From the NCBI RefSeq assembly GCF_016097555.1, contig NC_054702.1, positions 83,480,124 to 83,544,123 on the forward strand: DNA of 64,000 nt. The letters run 5' to 3'. This DNA is from Gigantopelta aegis. Lineage: Eukaryota; Mollusca; Gastropoda; Neomphalida; Peltospiridae. Positions 1 to 11,976 of the stretch are shown here, piece by piece. The notes under the pieces were generated by a model. It searched no databases, was not told where the DNA came from, and was given only the letters and a program-made list of their open reading frames with translations. The translations under genes and the position numbers were made by a program. Position 1 is the stretch's first letter. Each line of letters starts with the position of its first letter.

Positions 1-440
1 GTACCAGTTCAGTGATCAGTGACACATGTAAGTGTGATGTGAACGAACAGCAGCTGTGTCTTCTAATATATAACTGATGACTGCTTGTTGATTTATCACC
101 ATCATTTATTAACCTAGCCATTCGGGTACATTATGCAAGACCACCTGGTCTTCTGTTCGCCATCACAAGCAATAGTGCTGTAAAGCAAAACAAATGCAAA
201 ATGTACATGTGTTTTATTATACTTTTATCACTCCACAATATGCTCTGTTCTTATATAAAAAAAACCCCAACCAAGCAATAAAAAGATACATCATTGAAAG
301 CCAAGTGATATAGGCTTGAACAATAATTTGAAGATCATTATAATCCAGACCCCTGAGATAATATCACTAAAATAGGCAAACTATTTAACCGAATAAGCTA
401 AAACCTGTACAAAAGATTTGGTATATCTATTATTATCGAA

Positions 441-763
441 GGGCGGGATGTAGCCCAGTGTTAAAGCGTTCACTTAATGTGCGGTCGGTCTAGGATCATC
501 TCCGTTGGTGGACCCATTGGGCTATTTCTCGTTCCTTCCAGTGTTCCACAACTGGTGTAACAAAGGCTGTAGTATGTACTATCCTGTCTGTGGGATAGTG
601 CATATAAAAGATCCCTTGCTGCTAATTGAAAAGAGTAGCCCATGAAGTGGCAACAACAGGTTTCCTCTCTCAATATCTGTGTGGTCCTTAACCACATGTC
701 TGACACCATATAACTGTAAATAAAATGGTGAGTGCATCGTTAAATAAAATATTTCCTTCCTTC
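441..763 (+). mobile_element. Full-length tRNA-derived SINE, type A
   Basis: The tRNA-like head carries a box A (TAGCCCAGTGTTAAAGCG) and a box B-like GGTCTAGGATC. The body contains 'ccattgggctatttctcg' and 'aaaagatcccttgctgcta', and the tail ends TTAAATAAAATATTTCCTTCC. An 11-bp target duplication (TTATTATCGAA) flanks it at 430-440 and 765-775. Confidence 0.9.
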
Positions 764-2559
764 GTTATTATCGAAAGTTGGATACACTTTTATAAACACT
801 ATCAAAATAAAAATAATAAACAATTTTGAATTAAAATCCATGTTGTTCAAAACCACTACTAATGAAATATTCACCATTTAATTAAATCCCAATTCCTTAT
901 AGGCATTTGTGAATCTTATGACTCAAATATACTTATGTAAATAGTCAACAACAAAACACACAAATTAAACATCCAGGGATGCCAAAATGCATCTCCTTGT
1001 TAATGACTGCAGTAATATATTGTCTATATCGCATCCATTTTAGTAGCCAATCTGACCAAAGCATAATTATGGCACCAAAATCAAAGCTCTAGGGAAATTG
1101 AATTGTATGATGATGATACTGGAAATATACATTGCAAACATTACTGTAATAGCTAGATCAGGTTAGCACTACCAGCCAAAGAAGAGTAAGTGCAGTCGTG
1201 AAATTCAGTCCCACTAAAAGGAGATTTACAACTGCAACATTTAGTTTTTATTGATTTCTCTCCTCTGTGTTACTTTGAATTAATTTTTAAATGCTGTTGA
1301 TTGGTGATGCATTTTCACATAACATAAAACCTCAAGTTTCTGCAAGCACAACAGTTAAGAGTTATACAGACTGTCTTCCCAAAGTAACTTGTGTAATATC
1401 TTTGGCAATACACCAATTGTAATTTTATCAGTCATCTAGAAATGGTTTCTTTGAACATGTCTGCATGCATTGAATGATGTGTGATTATAGCACTGACAAA
1501 TATCTTGTATAACATTCAAGAAATAATTATCAGTTTTATATATTTTAACAGGTAAATTATTGAAAGACATGAAAATATCTCAAATGGCTTAAAGAATAAC
1601 TCAGGTAGGTATTTAGAATAATAATTTAAAAAACACTTGCACAATTTTGAGCATTTTCACAAATGTTTAACAGTAACTGGAACAGCTTCATTCTGTTTTA
1701 GTACAAATAAAAAAAAGAGACAAAAAATGCAGATAAGGTTTGAATTAGATGCCAACTGTTACAAACCCAGCCATGGTATGTGTATGGTTTAGACATCATA
1801 AATCACGAAATGCTTCACTTGAATAATACATGTTCCTCCCTAGCTTAAAGCATTTAATTTAGTGCTAGATGTAAACCTGTACAAAGTTAGGACATATTAC
1901 GTTGAGCCTGGACATGTAAATCAACCCAGACTTAGCTAAAACGTTCCTGGTTTAAACAGGTAAACCACCACCAGACTAGTAACACTGTACACTAGGTAAC
2001 TGCCATTTTTACACTGGTTTTACCACATGCATTCTTTCGTCCGAAGTTTATCGGTTAAGAATAATCATATTGATTATAGCATTACATGTTGCACAGAGGT
2101 ATACAGATAGCAGCCTGCGTAGCTCATTGTGAGAAATGAAAAGGAATGCTGTGCCAATAATATTAGGTTTTTCCAAATATTCTTCTTCCAGGATTACCAT
2201 TCAAAGTTTTCCACAAATGTCAGCATTAATTCTTTAAACTATATCTAACATATGAAGTTCTAATGCCCTTCAACCTTTAATTTAAAAAGAAAATTAATTC
2301 CAAGGTCACTACTTAATTAAAAAATATAACATTAAAATAAACCAATCATTTTACCATAATATAAATCTTAACCCAACTTAAATAAACCAATCATTTTACC
2401 ATAATATAAATCTTATCCAACTTTATTACAATTTGTAATCTATGTGAATCATTCTTTTAAAAGACTTCAGCAAACAATTTCAAGATTATGAACACATATG
2501 TATTTTGATGAGAACTTGCACAACCTCCTCCATCACCTCCCTGAAACATATTGATCTCA
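764..2559. other. AT-rich intergenic DNA
   Basis: Beyond one 45-bp duplication near 2340, nothing recognisable. No exon-like open stretch with matching splice sites. Confidence 0.5.
2336..2425. repeat. 45-bp unit duplicated in tandem
   Basis: 'accaatcattttaccataat' occurs at 2341 and 2386 with the same flanks. Confidence 0.85.
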
Positions 2560-2901
2560 AAACCTTAACTAAACATTTTATTTTACATTTTATAAATTAT
2601 CTATTAGGTATTAAACATTAAAGTTTCAGCCTATATGACTATCTTCCTTTTATGCTTTAACAATAACATACGTTAAAAAAAAAAATGTATCCACACAGCT
2701 AGGACAAACATATGTACTTCAAAAGAAAGAATAAGTCTTTGAGTGACATTGAATTGGAAATATTCGCTGCTGCGAAATAAAACCCACACTACTGCGCAGC
2801 TTGCAATACATGTCTGTATGCTGTACAGCTCTCTGCTTTATTGGCAAGAAGAACAGGTGGCAGCCCAAGTACAGACAGACCGGTTAGACTGGATATACTC
2901 G
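2560..2901 (-). CDS. Terminal exon with stop codon and poly(A) signal of the - strand gene
   Basis: Coding from 2901 to 2789 (stop TAG), then about 210 bases of 3' untranslated sequence to an AATAAA at 2577-2582 on the - strand. The acceptor is TTCATTGTCAG. The encoded segment contains SISSLTGLSVLGLPPVLLAN, a likely second membrane helix, and ends RHVLQAAQ. Confidence 0.4.
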
Positions 2902-5900
2902 CTGACAATGAAACCTGCTTTTAGTATTACACATTTAAGACTGGTATCATTATAACTGTTCAGCACTGATGAATATCTTAAAGTAAGTTTTTGTCTTAAT
3001 AAAAATTAATGTTGGTTTTTGTCTTAATAAAATAGTTTTGCTTTGTTTTAATGTCATTAGAACTTAATTTAAATGTTCTCAAAATATCAAAGGAAATAAC
3101 AGATGATTTCAAAAAATACATTATTATTTTAACATCATATTTAGACTTTGAGAGAAAAATTATCACAGAATAACAGTAAAGGATTAAAGTAATATTTATG
3201 CACTTTCCTACAGAACAAAACAAAAAATCACAAACCATGGTCAGCACGAGAAAAACTCATTTATGGATCCACCCAATGCTATTGATCAAATCAAGCACTC
3301 CCCTACCAATAAGAACCTGAATAACATGATTTTCTAGTATAGTATCAGGACAGACCCTAAATATTCTTCAGTATTTGTGGAGGGAGCAAATAAGTTGGAC
3401 AATCAAGTTAAAGGGAGACCACTCCTAAAACAAGTTATTTTTGTCCTTCTCATGTTTCCAGTTTGGCCAACTGAAACATTCATTCATTCTACATGTACTT
3501 TAATATGTGGTGTGCTAAGGAGTGGTGAGGGGTTCAGATGAAGTTATAAATCAGGCTATTTCTTTGAGTTAAAATACCTGTCCCCAACTGGGTCTAACAA
3601 ATGTTCATATTTCCAAGGTTAAAGGGCAATAACTCGTGAAAAATGGTTAATTGTCATAAAAGTCAAACTTGATCTGTAACAGTATAAGATAAGGTAAGAT
3701 AAAATTTATTGCATTTAAACACTGCACATGGGAACAGAGTGCACAAAATGACAAACAAATTGCAATATCAACAAACAATGACTGATAAAGATATACATAA
3801 AATTTCAGCTCGATATCTTAAAGCATTGCAAAAAAACTAAATCTGGAAAACACATTTTCCTATTTCCTAAGTTCAAGGGCCATAACTATCAAAAATAGGT
3901 AAATTGCCATAAAAGACAAACTTGATCAGTAACAGTATATGATAGAGCTATACACAAACTTTCAGCTCAATATCTTGAGGCATTGCAAAAACAAATTTAA
4001 AAATCTGGAAAACATTTCCATATTTCCTAAGTTCAAGGGCCACAACTCTTCAAAACTAGGAAAATCACCATGAAAATCAAACTTGAGATGTAACAGTACA
4101 TGAGAAAGATATATACAAAATTTCAACTCAATATCTGCAGGAATTACCAAACAAAATTCCAGAAAATTATATGTGGGGCAGACGGACAGACGGACAGACG
4201 AACAGGAGGATGGAGACAAAACCTCCATTTGGATGTGACGTTCCAGTACACATCACACAAATATACATGAACTGGTGACTTAGCAAAAGTAGATTATCTA
4301 GTTACATGTACTGGTGGTGTCAGACCATTCTCTGAAAACACTGGCTGTAACCCGACCCACTCGTACACATGTTGGTTTGCTGTAATCCAAGTCTTTCCAC
4401 CTCTACTTCCCCTTACAGACATAGGTCTGTACATGCAGGTAGACAATTGGTGTGTACTACACACACTAGTGTCAGGCATGAGACATACTATATCTCTCTT
4501 TTTTTTAAGCAGACCTTTAAGTCATGTGTTAATACAAATAGTATAGACTTAGACACTTATCTTTCCTGTAGTAATATATAATAGAATTTTATATATATAT
4601 ATTGTATATTTGTTTGTTTTGTTTAACTACACCATACTAGCGCATATTGATTTATTAATCACCAGCTACTGGATGTCTAAATGGTAATTTTGATTATCAT
4701 AGACATGAAACCTGCTACATTTTTCCATTAGCAGCCAGAGATCTTTTATATGCACCACCCTACAGACAGGATAGCACATATCACAGCCTTTGATATACCA
4801 GTAGTGGTGCACTAGCTGAACAAGAAATAGCTCAAATGGCCCTCCAACAGGGATCGATCCTATACCTATTGTGCATCAGGTGTGCGCTTTACCACTTGGC
4901 TACGTCCCACCCTTTATATTGTATGTATGCAAACATCTACTCATTTGTACAATTCTCAGAGGCTTGTTTTATATGAACATCTGTTCACTTGTAACAAGTA
5001 AAAACTGTTTCGCTCAAAGACAAATGTAATAATAACTGGTAACTCATTCATTATCCTGCACTTCTATATTAAATAGATTTTCCCCATATGCCTTAAAGGT
5101 GCAGTCGTGGCTCTCTATCCTGTAATATAGCTTACCAAAACACAAATACAATACAGCTTTAATAAACTTGCATCTCTGCAGGTTTTCACCATGATGCGGG
5201 ATCGAACTCAGTCAGTAGAATGCTCACAACAGGATCAAATCACCTCAGTGGAACTATTCTCCGATTGGGTTTTTCCACCAGTCCTAACTAGTCAAAAGTC
5301 ATGGTATGTGCTGTCCTGTGTGGAAAAGTGCGTACAAAAGATCCCTTGCTACTAATGGATAAATGTAGTGAATTTCCTTTCTAGGACTATATGTCAGAAT
5401 TACCAATTGATTAATGACAGTTTTGGCAAGAAATTTAAGAACACAGCAAAAATATATGTATACATATAATACAAATTTATGGTACTGAGAAACCGTCTAA
5501 ACCGGACCCTAAACAAATCAGAATCTGGGGGCAGGATTTAGCTCAGGCGGTTGAGTGCTCGCTTGAAGTGTCTCAGAATCAAACCACCTCAGTGGATCCA
5601 TTCAACTGACTGGGCTTTTTCTCGTTCCAATCAGTACACCACAACTGTTCATGGTATGTGCTTTTCTGTGGGAAAGTGCATATAAAAGATACCTTGCTGC
5701 ATTAGGAAAAATATAGCAGGTTTCCTTTGATGACTACGTCTCAGAATTACTTAATATTTGACAACCAATAGCTGATGATTAATTAATCAATGTTCTCTTG
5801 GGGTGTCATTAAACAAAACAAACTTTTAAAATCAGAATCTGGCCAAAACCAGTGAAGTTTCATTCTCCAAAATGTTTTAACTGCTAAAACGTGACCCTCT

Positions 5901-7978
5901 AAACACCAGATCCTGTCTCAATCAGATAAATATAGCGGCCTCGGTGGCGTCGTGGTAGGCCATCGATCTACAGGCTGGTAGGTACTGGGTTCGGATCCCA
6001 GTCGAGGCATGGGATTTTTAATGCCTCTCAAAATCTGTGTGGTCCTTAACCATATATCTGACGCCATATAAGCATAAATAAAATGTGTTGAGTGCGTCGT
6101 TAAATAAAACATTTCTTTCTTTCAATCAGATAAATAGGACAACAGCGTGATTCAGTTTCGACAGATTTCACTGTACTATGTTTTTGAACCATGAATTTAA
6201 GTACATAACAAAATGTGTTTTTTAGCAACACCACAAAAAGTTAAGCCCAGGAAAATAAAAGAATTTCACAGTACATGTATTACACTTAACAATGCATCAT
6301 TATGTGACCTAAATTTGAAAATCTATTCTAAATAATAATATAAATATACTCAAGATTGCATCTTTATAACATACATGTATGCAACAACACACTTGATACA
6401 ATGATAGCCTTAAACCAGATTACCTGTGAACAGAACTGAACTCATGATGTTGCCAACATATCCGCCAAGAATATTACCTGCCTTGTCAACAGCATCACTG
6501 CAGGGCTGACATTCTAAGCTATGATGTAAGTTTCCACATATTTTAAATATGATACATTCCACCAGCTGGAAGCTGAGTCGACACCAGCGCAAAGTGGTTT
6601 AACAAGTGGTGACCTATGACCAGCTCAGTGCACACATGCGAATGTACCCCAAAGTTCCACCAGGCATGAATGCATGTCCCACACAGTCATGATCAATGAA
6701 CCAAGGTCCGACTGGCTGGCTACCCGTCTGTTATGCATGCTACAGATAAAACTGAATACTAGTAATAAGATCACTGGCCCTCAAGAGGATACAATTTAGT
6801 CATGGCTCTTGTGATCAACCTTGAAAAACAATTTGTATTGCTGTTTCATTTCAGGGTAATATAAATTCATGACATATAACGATCTATTTGTTTTATGAAA
6901 AGACTAGCATTGAGCTATGATGTGATCACATAATACACGTCCAACAAGGTTAATAGCTGGGCTTCATGTTGTGGTGAAGTTACAGCACTCATAATCCTGA
7001 CCAGTCTCCCAACCACACTGTCTATTGATTCGGCAGCCTATTTCAGACACCGTACAATCCTACTGAATGCAAAATGTACAACTGCCTAAAATATGTGTTC
7101 AACGTTTCTGCCAGAGGGTACGAAGGGTAAAAAATATATGTACCCTAAAATCTTAGATATTAATGGATACAATTTTCTTCTTTTTTTCGATGGAAATGTT
7201 TTATTTAATGACGCACTCAGCACATTTTATTTACGGTTATATGGCGTCAGACATATGGTTAAGGACCACACAGATATTGAGAGAGGAAACCCACTGTCAC
7301 CACTTTATGGGCTACTCTTTTCAATTAGCAGCAAGGGATCTTTTATATGCACATCCCACAGACAGGATAGTACACACCACGGCCTTCGATATACTAGTCA
7401 TGGTGCACTGGCTGGAACGAGAAATAGCCCAATGGGCCCACCGACGGGGATCGATCCCAGACAGACCGCGCATCGAGCAGGCACTTTGCCACTGGGCTAT
7501 GTCCCATCCTTTTTTTTTCGATGGATTAAAGTAAGTGAACTGCTGTTTAAAATTTGTCAAAGTACATGAAATGCAGTGTCCAATGTTAAAAGATTTCAAA
7601 CCCATAACCACCTTGTATGGGCACTAATGATCAGTTTTGTTTGTATTATGTACCCTCAAATTACTTTCTGGCAGAAAGCCAGGCACTCTTCAGTACAATT
7701 TAATAGAACTAGTACATTTTGTACATTTATTAAACATGATTGTAAGGTAAACACAAGAAAAATACCAACCATGGATCAAAATGTTTGTTACACATGCAGT
7801 TGTTTTTAACAAGTGACAGAAATACATTTACCTGAAACAATGCAACTCAGGAAATGTTATGAACAGTTTTTACTGGTTATGTTAATTTTAGCTGGAATCT
7901 GGTTAAAAGTCCAACCTACTATCAACTTGACCATCTGCTGATGTTTTGAACAAATCTTAGTAAATATAATTTCAGATC

Positions 7979-8014
<36 letters not shown>

Positions 8015-11000
8015 GCGTGTGCGTGTGACCCAAGAGAGACTACATAGACACACAATTAACATCTCAAGTTACAATGCTCATAGCAGGAAGGAAAGTGTGC
8101 CAGATAGCAAAATATAGCAGTGTCATCTGAAACTGGGTTTTAGAGAACATTCGCTTTTTCACCAGTATCTAGTTACAGGATTGTATACTTTGCAAAGATC
8201 ACTTGTCAAAATGTAGCTTTGTAATCAGCTCACGAACTCGAATTATATGGGTGGTTTTTTTAAGTATTCATTGACATCCCAATCAATAAATATTAAGGGC
8301 ATGGGCTACTCTTTCTGTTAGCAGCAAGGAATCTTTTATATGCACCATCCCACACAGGATAGCACATACCACACCTTTGATAAACCAGTTGTGGTACACT
8401 GGCTGGAGCGATGTAGTTATACATGTGTAATTAAAAAATTAGCTTTGTTAATTTGACACTGCATGTTTAATATTTAAGGTAACCATATCTCCTAGCTGAG
8501 AGAAAGAGTAGAAAAAACCCATCACATATGCTACTCCCTCAATAACAATAATGGTTTTAAAATACATTTTCCCATAGGAAAGACCTTTAATGTACCAGTT
8601 GTGGTGCGAGCATTGGATGAAGTGGAAAATAACGATTCTATCGAAAAGGATCAATCATGCTACGGTCCATTTTCCATCTGCGCAATTTTTGTTGCAGCAT
8701 GGGTTCAGTTTTTGGTGCAGTTTTTGACGCAGCATGGGTGCAGTTTTTGATGCAGCATGGGTGCAGTTTTTGATGCAGCATGGGTGCAGTTTTTGTTGCA
8801 GCATGGGTTCAGTTTTTGGTGCAGTTTTTGACGCAGCATGGGTGCAGTTTTTGATGCAGCATGGGCGCAGTTTTTGATGCAGCATGGATAGAGTTTTTGA
8901 TGCAGCATGGATAGAGTTTTTGACGCAGCATGGATGCAATTTTTGACACAGCATGGATGCAGTTTTTAATGAAGCATGGATACAGTTTTTGATGCAGCAT
9001 GGATGAAGAATACAGATTCATACTTTGTAAAACAGGTTCATTTAAAATCACGGCCACAGTAATTATTTTTTTGGTTGTCCATATTCCACATTTTGTGCCT
9101 GTTACACATTAAAAACTGCACATGTGAAAAATGACCCTAACAGACAGACAGAAGCTCCACTGGTGAACAGCACCCAGGTGTCATATATTAAGAGAAGAAC
9201 GACTAGAGGACAAGACCACCTAACTATCAGTTTATCCTATCTCACCTGTATCTGATTACAGTGTCACCAACTCTGGCATAATGCCATAGTGTTTCTCAAC
9301 CACCAATAAATAAATGAATGTCCACTGATAAATGTTGCTGATTATTACTTTTTAAAAAATATTCAGATCTTAAAGATTGCTAGCCAGAAACCAGACAACA
9401 TGGACGAGAAACCGTGCAGTATTGTGCATAACACAGAAAAAAACATTATTTTTACTTAAGCTTTACATCTGCAATTGTTTAAGTACGAAATGTAGGCCAT
9501 GTGACTAGCTCTGGCACTCGCCAATTTTAAAAACAATTGGCAAATTTTACTTTAATTTGGTGAAATAATTTCATGTAATAATTAGTATTTTGTTACAAAA
9601 TAACTGGGTTTCTGCCATTTTTAAAGTTTAATAGATAATTTGGTGAACTTTTCTTCTTCTAGCCCAGAGATAGCTCTGATACAATCAGACATTTAAACAG
9701 AGAAATTAATTACTGCCATTTGCATTTGACTTTAAAACAAAATCTTAATAGAATTATGTCAAAATCAAAATCTTCCAGTGATACATTTCAACTACTTTGT
9801 AAATGTTTTTTTAATTTTATTATTATTGTTCTATGACATTTTTTGTTAAAACCACATCAAATACATAATGTTATGTTTAAAAGGTATAGTTAGTGTTTAG
9901 ATATGTCATTATGAAAATTAAAATTGTTTTGTGTTGATATTTAGCTCGTGATGTGATGTATACTACTCAAAAGAATTTAAGGGTCAAAAATTTATAACCA
10001 AATAAGTTTCAGAGTATTAGATTGATGATGTAAACTACACCAAATTTTTTATTTATTGTTCCATATTTACCAAAAACCACAAATAAACGTCACTGTATAC
10101 AAGAAAGTCACATGACATGCTGTCAAAGTTGAAGGTTGTCAAACATGGATTTTACACATTAGAACATTCGTTTAATAGTGTGTGAATCCACCCCTGGCGC
10201 GAATACACTCGACACATCGTTGCCTCATGCTGTTGATCAGACGTCTGAAGAACTCTTGGGGAATGGCCTGCCACTCTGCCATAAGAAGTTGACCCAGATC
10301 ATGAAGGTTGGCCGGAGGGGCATGGTTATTCCGAACTCTCCTGCCTAATTCGTCCCAGGCGTGCTCTATTGGGGCCAAGTCAGGCGAATATGCTGGCCAA
10401 TCCATCCTGGCGATACCTTGTTGTCTAAGAAAGTCCGTTACCACCCTGGCGCGGTGGGGTCTGGCATTGTCATCCTGCAGAACTGCCCCGCCGCCAATCT
10501 GCTGAAGGCCTGGGAGAACCAACGGCCGGATAATCTCATTCAGATAGCGGATTCCATTCAGACTGCCATCCACCACATAGAGGGGGGTCCTGTGGTGGAT
10601 AGAGATGCCGCCCCACAATATGATGCTGCCACCACTGAAACGGTGACGTTGTCTAACGTTAACGTCAGCGAAGCGCTCCCCAGGACGTCTGTAGGCACGA
10701 ACCCGACCATCGTTGAACTGGAGACTAAACCTGGACTCATCAGTGAACATCACTCGACCCCACTGAACACGTTGCCACCGCAGATGAAGCATGCACCAGT
10801 GACTTCTGGCCGTTCTGTGACGTGGTAGGAGTGGTGGTCGAACAGCTCTCAGACGATTGCGTATGGTTTGATCAGACACTCGAGTTCCAGTCGCAGTCCG
10901 CAGATTGTCACGTAATCGGCGTGCAGTGGTTGTGCGTTGACGTAGAGCCATATTGGTGATGTAGCGGTCCTCTCTATTTGTAGTGCTTCGGGGTCTTCCC

Positions 11001-11976
11001 GAACGTGGACGATTTCGAACAGAATTCGTTGCTTGGTACCGTTGCCACAGTCGGCCAACGACACTCTGACTGACACCAAGTCTCAGAGCAACATTTCTTT
11101 GCGTATTGCCATCCTGAAGCCAAGCAATAGCCCTTCCTCGATCTTCGATAGTCAGTTGAAGTCGTACCATTGTCGAATTTGGAGTGTGCACTGTACACGA
11201 ACGCAAGCTCCAATTATACGGAAATTCAGCATTGGGAACATGGAATACACGTGCAAAGCGTGCAAATGAAGCGCTTTGTGAAAAAGCAAGTTATGGGCAC
11301 TTAGCAGACCTTTCGCTTTCGCCCTGATTTACGTGCAAATGTAAGCATGTTTTCGCCATTAGAACTAGTCGACTGTCAATGACAGTGGATTTTAATTCAT
11401 TTATGGGTTGCTTAGACCCACTTTCGTCAAAATGGAACAATACCATGCGTGACATTATGGTCTAGCTAATATAATTGACATTCAGAAAATAATGTCGAAA
11501 ATATCGTCTGACCCTTAAATTCTTTTGAGTAGTATACATTGTTACAATCAACATTTTATAATGGTCTAAAGTACATCATTTAACATAATGTAAAGTAACA
11601 TCCTTAAACATTATAGATTAATTATTATATTGTTTCAAAAGTGTATAAACATTGTCATAAGGGAGCATATATATATACTATGTAATAAAGAGTTTTAGGG
11701 CATAATAACTGACCTCTGAATTGACTAATAACTTTAGGATCACAGTAGCAGTTAACCTACACACACCATAGCAACATAACATCTTTGGTATTAATGTTGC
11801 TCCAATAGTTAACATACATAGCAACATACCACAAGGGACTGAAGCCCCACACATACATACTTAACCCACTGAATACGGTTGCTCTGTATGGAAGTGTAAA
11901 ACAAGACGGATAGTAGGGCTAGAAAAATCACCTTTCTCTGCCAGCCGATGTAGGAGTGGCTCAAACAATTTAACGA
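2789..11976 (-). CDS. C-terminal part of an unrecognised small membrane protein gene (4 exons, 5' incomplete)
   Basis: Four short exons on the - strand, 11932-11976, 9246-9294, 6424-6497 and 2789-2901 (stop TAG at 2789-2791), each have AG before and, except the last, GT after. The donors are GTGATT, GTGAGA and GTAATC. The phases fit at all three junctions, giving about 94 residues without a stop. The pieces read VKLFEPLLHRLAEK, then TLWHYARVGDTVIRY, then DAVDKAGNILGGYVGNIMSS, then SISSLTGLSVLGLPPVLLAN. The third piece has a G-x-x-GG-x-x-G pattern, and it and the fourth look like packed membrane helices. A Tc1 element lies in the first intron. I do not recognise the family; a small mitochondrial or endomembrane protein is possible. 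These exons could be chance matches, though the phase agreement argues otherwise. Confidence 0.42.
3640..4215 (-). repeat. Diverged tandem of a roughly 170-bp molluscan repeat ending in (GGACAGAC)n
   Basis: About three units with 'tttcctaagttcaagggcca', 'caaacttgatc' and 'atttcagctcgatatctt' in the same order. It ends in 'cggacagacggacagacg'. The same family is present in opposite orientation at 60300-60960. Confidence 0.75.
4608..4915 (-). mobile_element. SINE type B
   Basis: Tail 'tgttttgtttaactacacc' at left, tRNA-like head ('ccacttggctacgtcccac') at right. Moderately diverged. Confidence 0.8.
5195..5425 (+). mobile_element. Old SINE type B copy
   Basis: Body pieces 'catggtatgtgctgtcctg' and 'aaaagatcccttgctacta' are clear; the head and tail are degraded. 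Confidence 0.6.
5527..5826 (+). mobile_element. SINE type B
   Basis: Head 'ggatttagctcaggcggttg', body and tail 'gtcattaaacaaaacaaac' are all recognisable. Confidence 0.8.
5937..6122 (+). mobile_element. Mosaic SINE: 'ggcctcggtggcgtcgtgg' head joined to a type A tail
   Basis: The tRNA-like head (box B 'gggttcggatcccag') is followed after about 85 bases by the type A end ('ccttaaccatatatctgacg', 'gcgtcgttaaataaaac'). The middle body is missing. Confidence 0.8.
6424..6497 (-). CDS. Exon encoding the glycine-zipper helix DAVDKAGNILGGYVGNIMSS
   Basis: 74 bases, acceptor AGCCCTGCAG and donor CAG/GTAATC. The reading frame chosen by phase is the only one without stops. Small residues spaced three or four apart suggest a packed membrane helix. 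Confidence 0.45.
7104..7679. mobile_element. Inverted-repeat element with 'gtttctgcca' ends
   Basis: The left end GTTTCTGCCAGAGGGTA is mirrored at the right (reverse: GCTTTCTGCCAGAAAG). A SINE was inserted later at 7195-7511. A second copy is at 47061-47300. Confidence 0.55.
7195..7511 (-). mobile_element. Full-length SINE, type A
   Basis: Reverse orientation, with a 14-bp target duplication TTTTTTTCGATGGA at 7181-7194 and 7512-7525. It is inserted inside an older inverted-repeat element (7104-7679). Confidence 0.9.
7981..8028. repeat. (GT)n microsatellite
   Basis: About 24 GT units with GC interruptions at the right end. Confidence 0.95.
8296..8413 (-). mobile_element. SINE body fragment
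   Basis: Contains 'gggctactctttctgttag', 'tatatgcaccatccca' and 'gtggtacactggctgg'; both ends are missing. Confidence 0.7.
8690..9003. repeat. 24-bp minisatellite
   Basis: About 12 copies of a unit like 'gtgcagtttttgatgcagca' + tggg. The period is a multiple of three, so on the - strand more than one frame stays open and gives spurious eight-residue repeat proteins. Confidence 0.9.
9246..9294 (-). CDS. Exon encoding TLWHYARVGDTVIRY
   Basis: 49 bases, with a strong donor CAG/GTGAGA. The acceptor TTGAG follows a T-rich stretch. It ends with two bases (AG) that join the T of the next exon to give Ser. Confidence 0.42.
9961..9986 (+). repeat. Left terminal inverted repeat of the Tc1-like element
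   Basis: 26 bp, an exact reverse complement of the right end; preceded by TA. Identity stops after GGGTCA, so the repeat is 26 bp. Confidence 0.93.
10172..11170 (-). CDS. Tc1-like transposase (DD34E)
   Basis: 332 residues from the methionine at 11170; the frame is open 12 codons further up to 11206, but the product from MVRLQL has the usual length for the family. Residues about 5-50 form a first helix-turn-helix. A GRPR motif (58-61) follows, then a second helix-turn-helix to about 120. The catalytic triad is D144 (MFTDESRFSL), D234 (LQDDNARPH) and E269 (DLAPIEHAWDE), with exactly 34 residues between the last two. WGGIS at 186-190 is the usual strand before the second Asp. The protein binds the terminal repeats and does cut-and-paste transposition in the nucleus. 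I see no stop or frameshift, so it may be functional. Confidence 0.93.
   Translation of the reverse strand: MVRLQLTIEDRGRAIAWLQDGNTQRNVALRLGVSQSVVGRLWQRYQATNSVRNRPRSGRPRSTTNREDRYITNMALRQRTTTARRLRDNLRTATGTRVSDQTIRNRLRAVRPPLLPRHRTARSHWCMLHLRWQRVQWGRVMFTDESRFSLQFNDGRVRAYRRPGERFADVNVRQRHRFSGGSIILWGGISIHHRTPLYVVDGSLNGIRYLNEIIRPLVLPGLQQIGGGAVLQDDNARPHRARVVTDFLRQQGIARMDWPAYSPDLAPIEHAWDELGRRVRNNHAPPANLHDLGQLLMAEWQAIPQEFFRRLINSMRQRCVECIRARGGFTHY
11509..11534 (-). repeat. Right terminal inverted repeat of the Tc1-like element
   Basis: Exact reverse complement of 9961-9986; followed by TA. Confidence 0.93.
11932..11976 (-). CDS. Exon encoding VKLFEPLLHRLAEK of the unrecognised - strand gene
   Basis: 45 bases between a CTGTATCCAG acceptor and a GTGATT donor. 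It starts with two bases completing a codon and ends with one spare G. That G plus AA from the next exon gives Glu. Confidence 0.42.

Larger units (their letters stand above)
9961..11534 (-). mobile_element. Tc1-like DNA transposon, apparently complete
   Basis: The 1574-bp element is bounded by 26-bp inverted repeats that match perfectly: 9961-9986 and 11509-11534, beginning TACTACTCAAAAGAATT. A TA lies directly outside each end (9959-9960 and 11535-11536), the target duplication of the IS630/Tc1/mariner group. The single transposase gene is uninterrupted. The element lies in an intron of the inferred - strand gene, in the same orientation. Perfect terminal repeats suggest recent insertion. 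Confidence 0.93.

Noticed and set aside
117..178. A possible terminal - strand exon after a TTTACAG acceptor, ending in TAG before an AATAAA
   Set aside because: Only about 20 codons, with no domain and no linked exon.
7093..7569. Long + frames of 123 and 158 codons
   Set aside because: They run through a reversed SINE and its flanks; two frames overlap and neither has a domain.
8655..9057. Overlapping 67- to 99-codon - strand frames with cysteine-rich repeats
   Set aside because: Explained by the 24-bp minisatellite; several overlapping frames are open.
10308..10828. + strand frames of 65 and 155 codons
   Set aside because: Antisense shadows of the Tc1 transposase.
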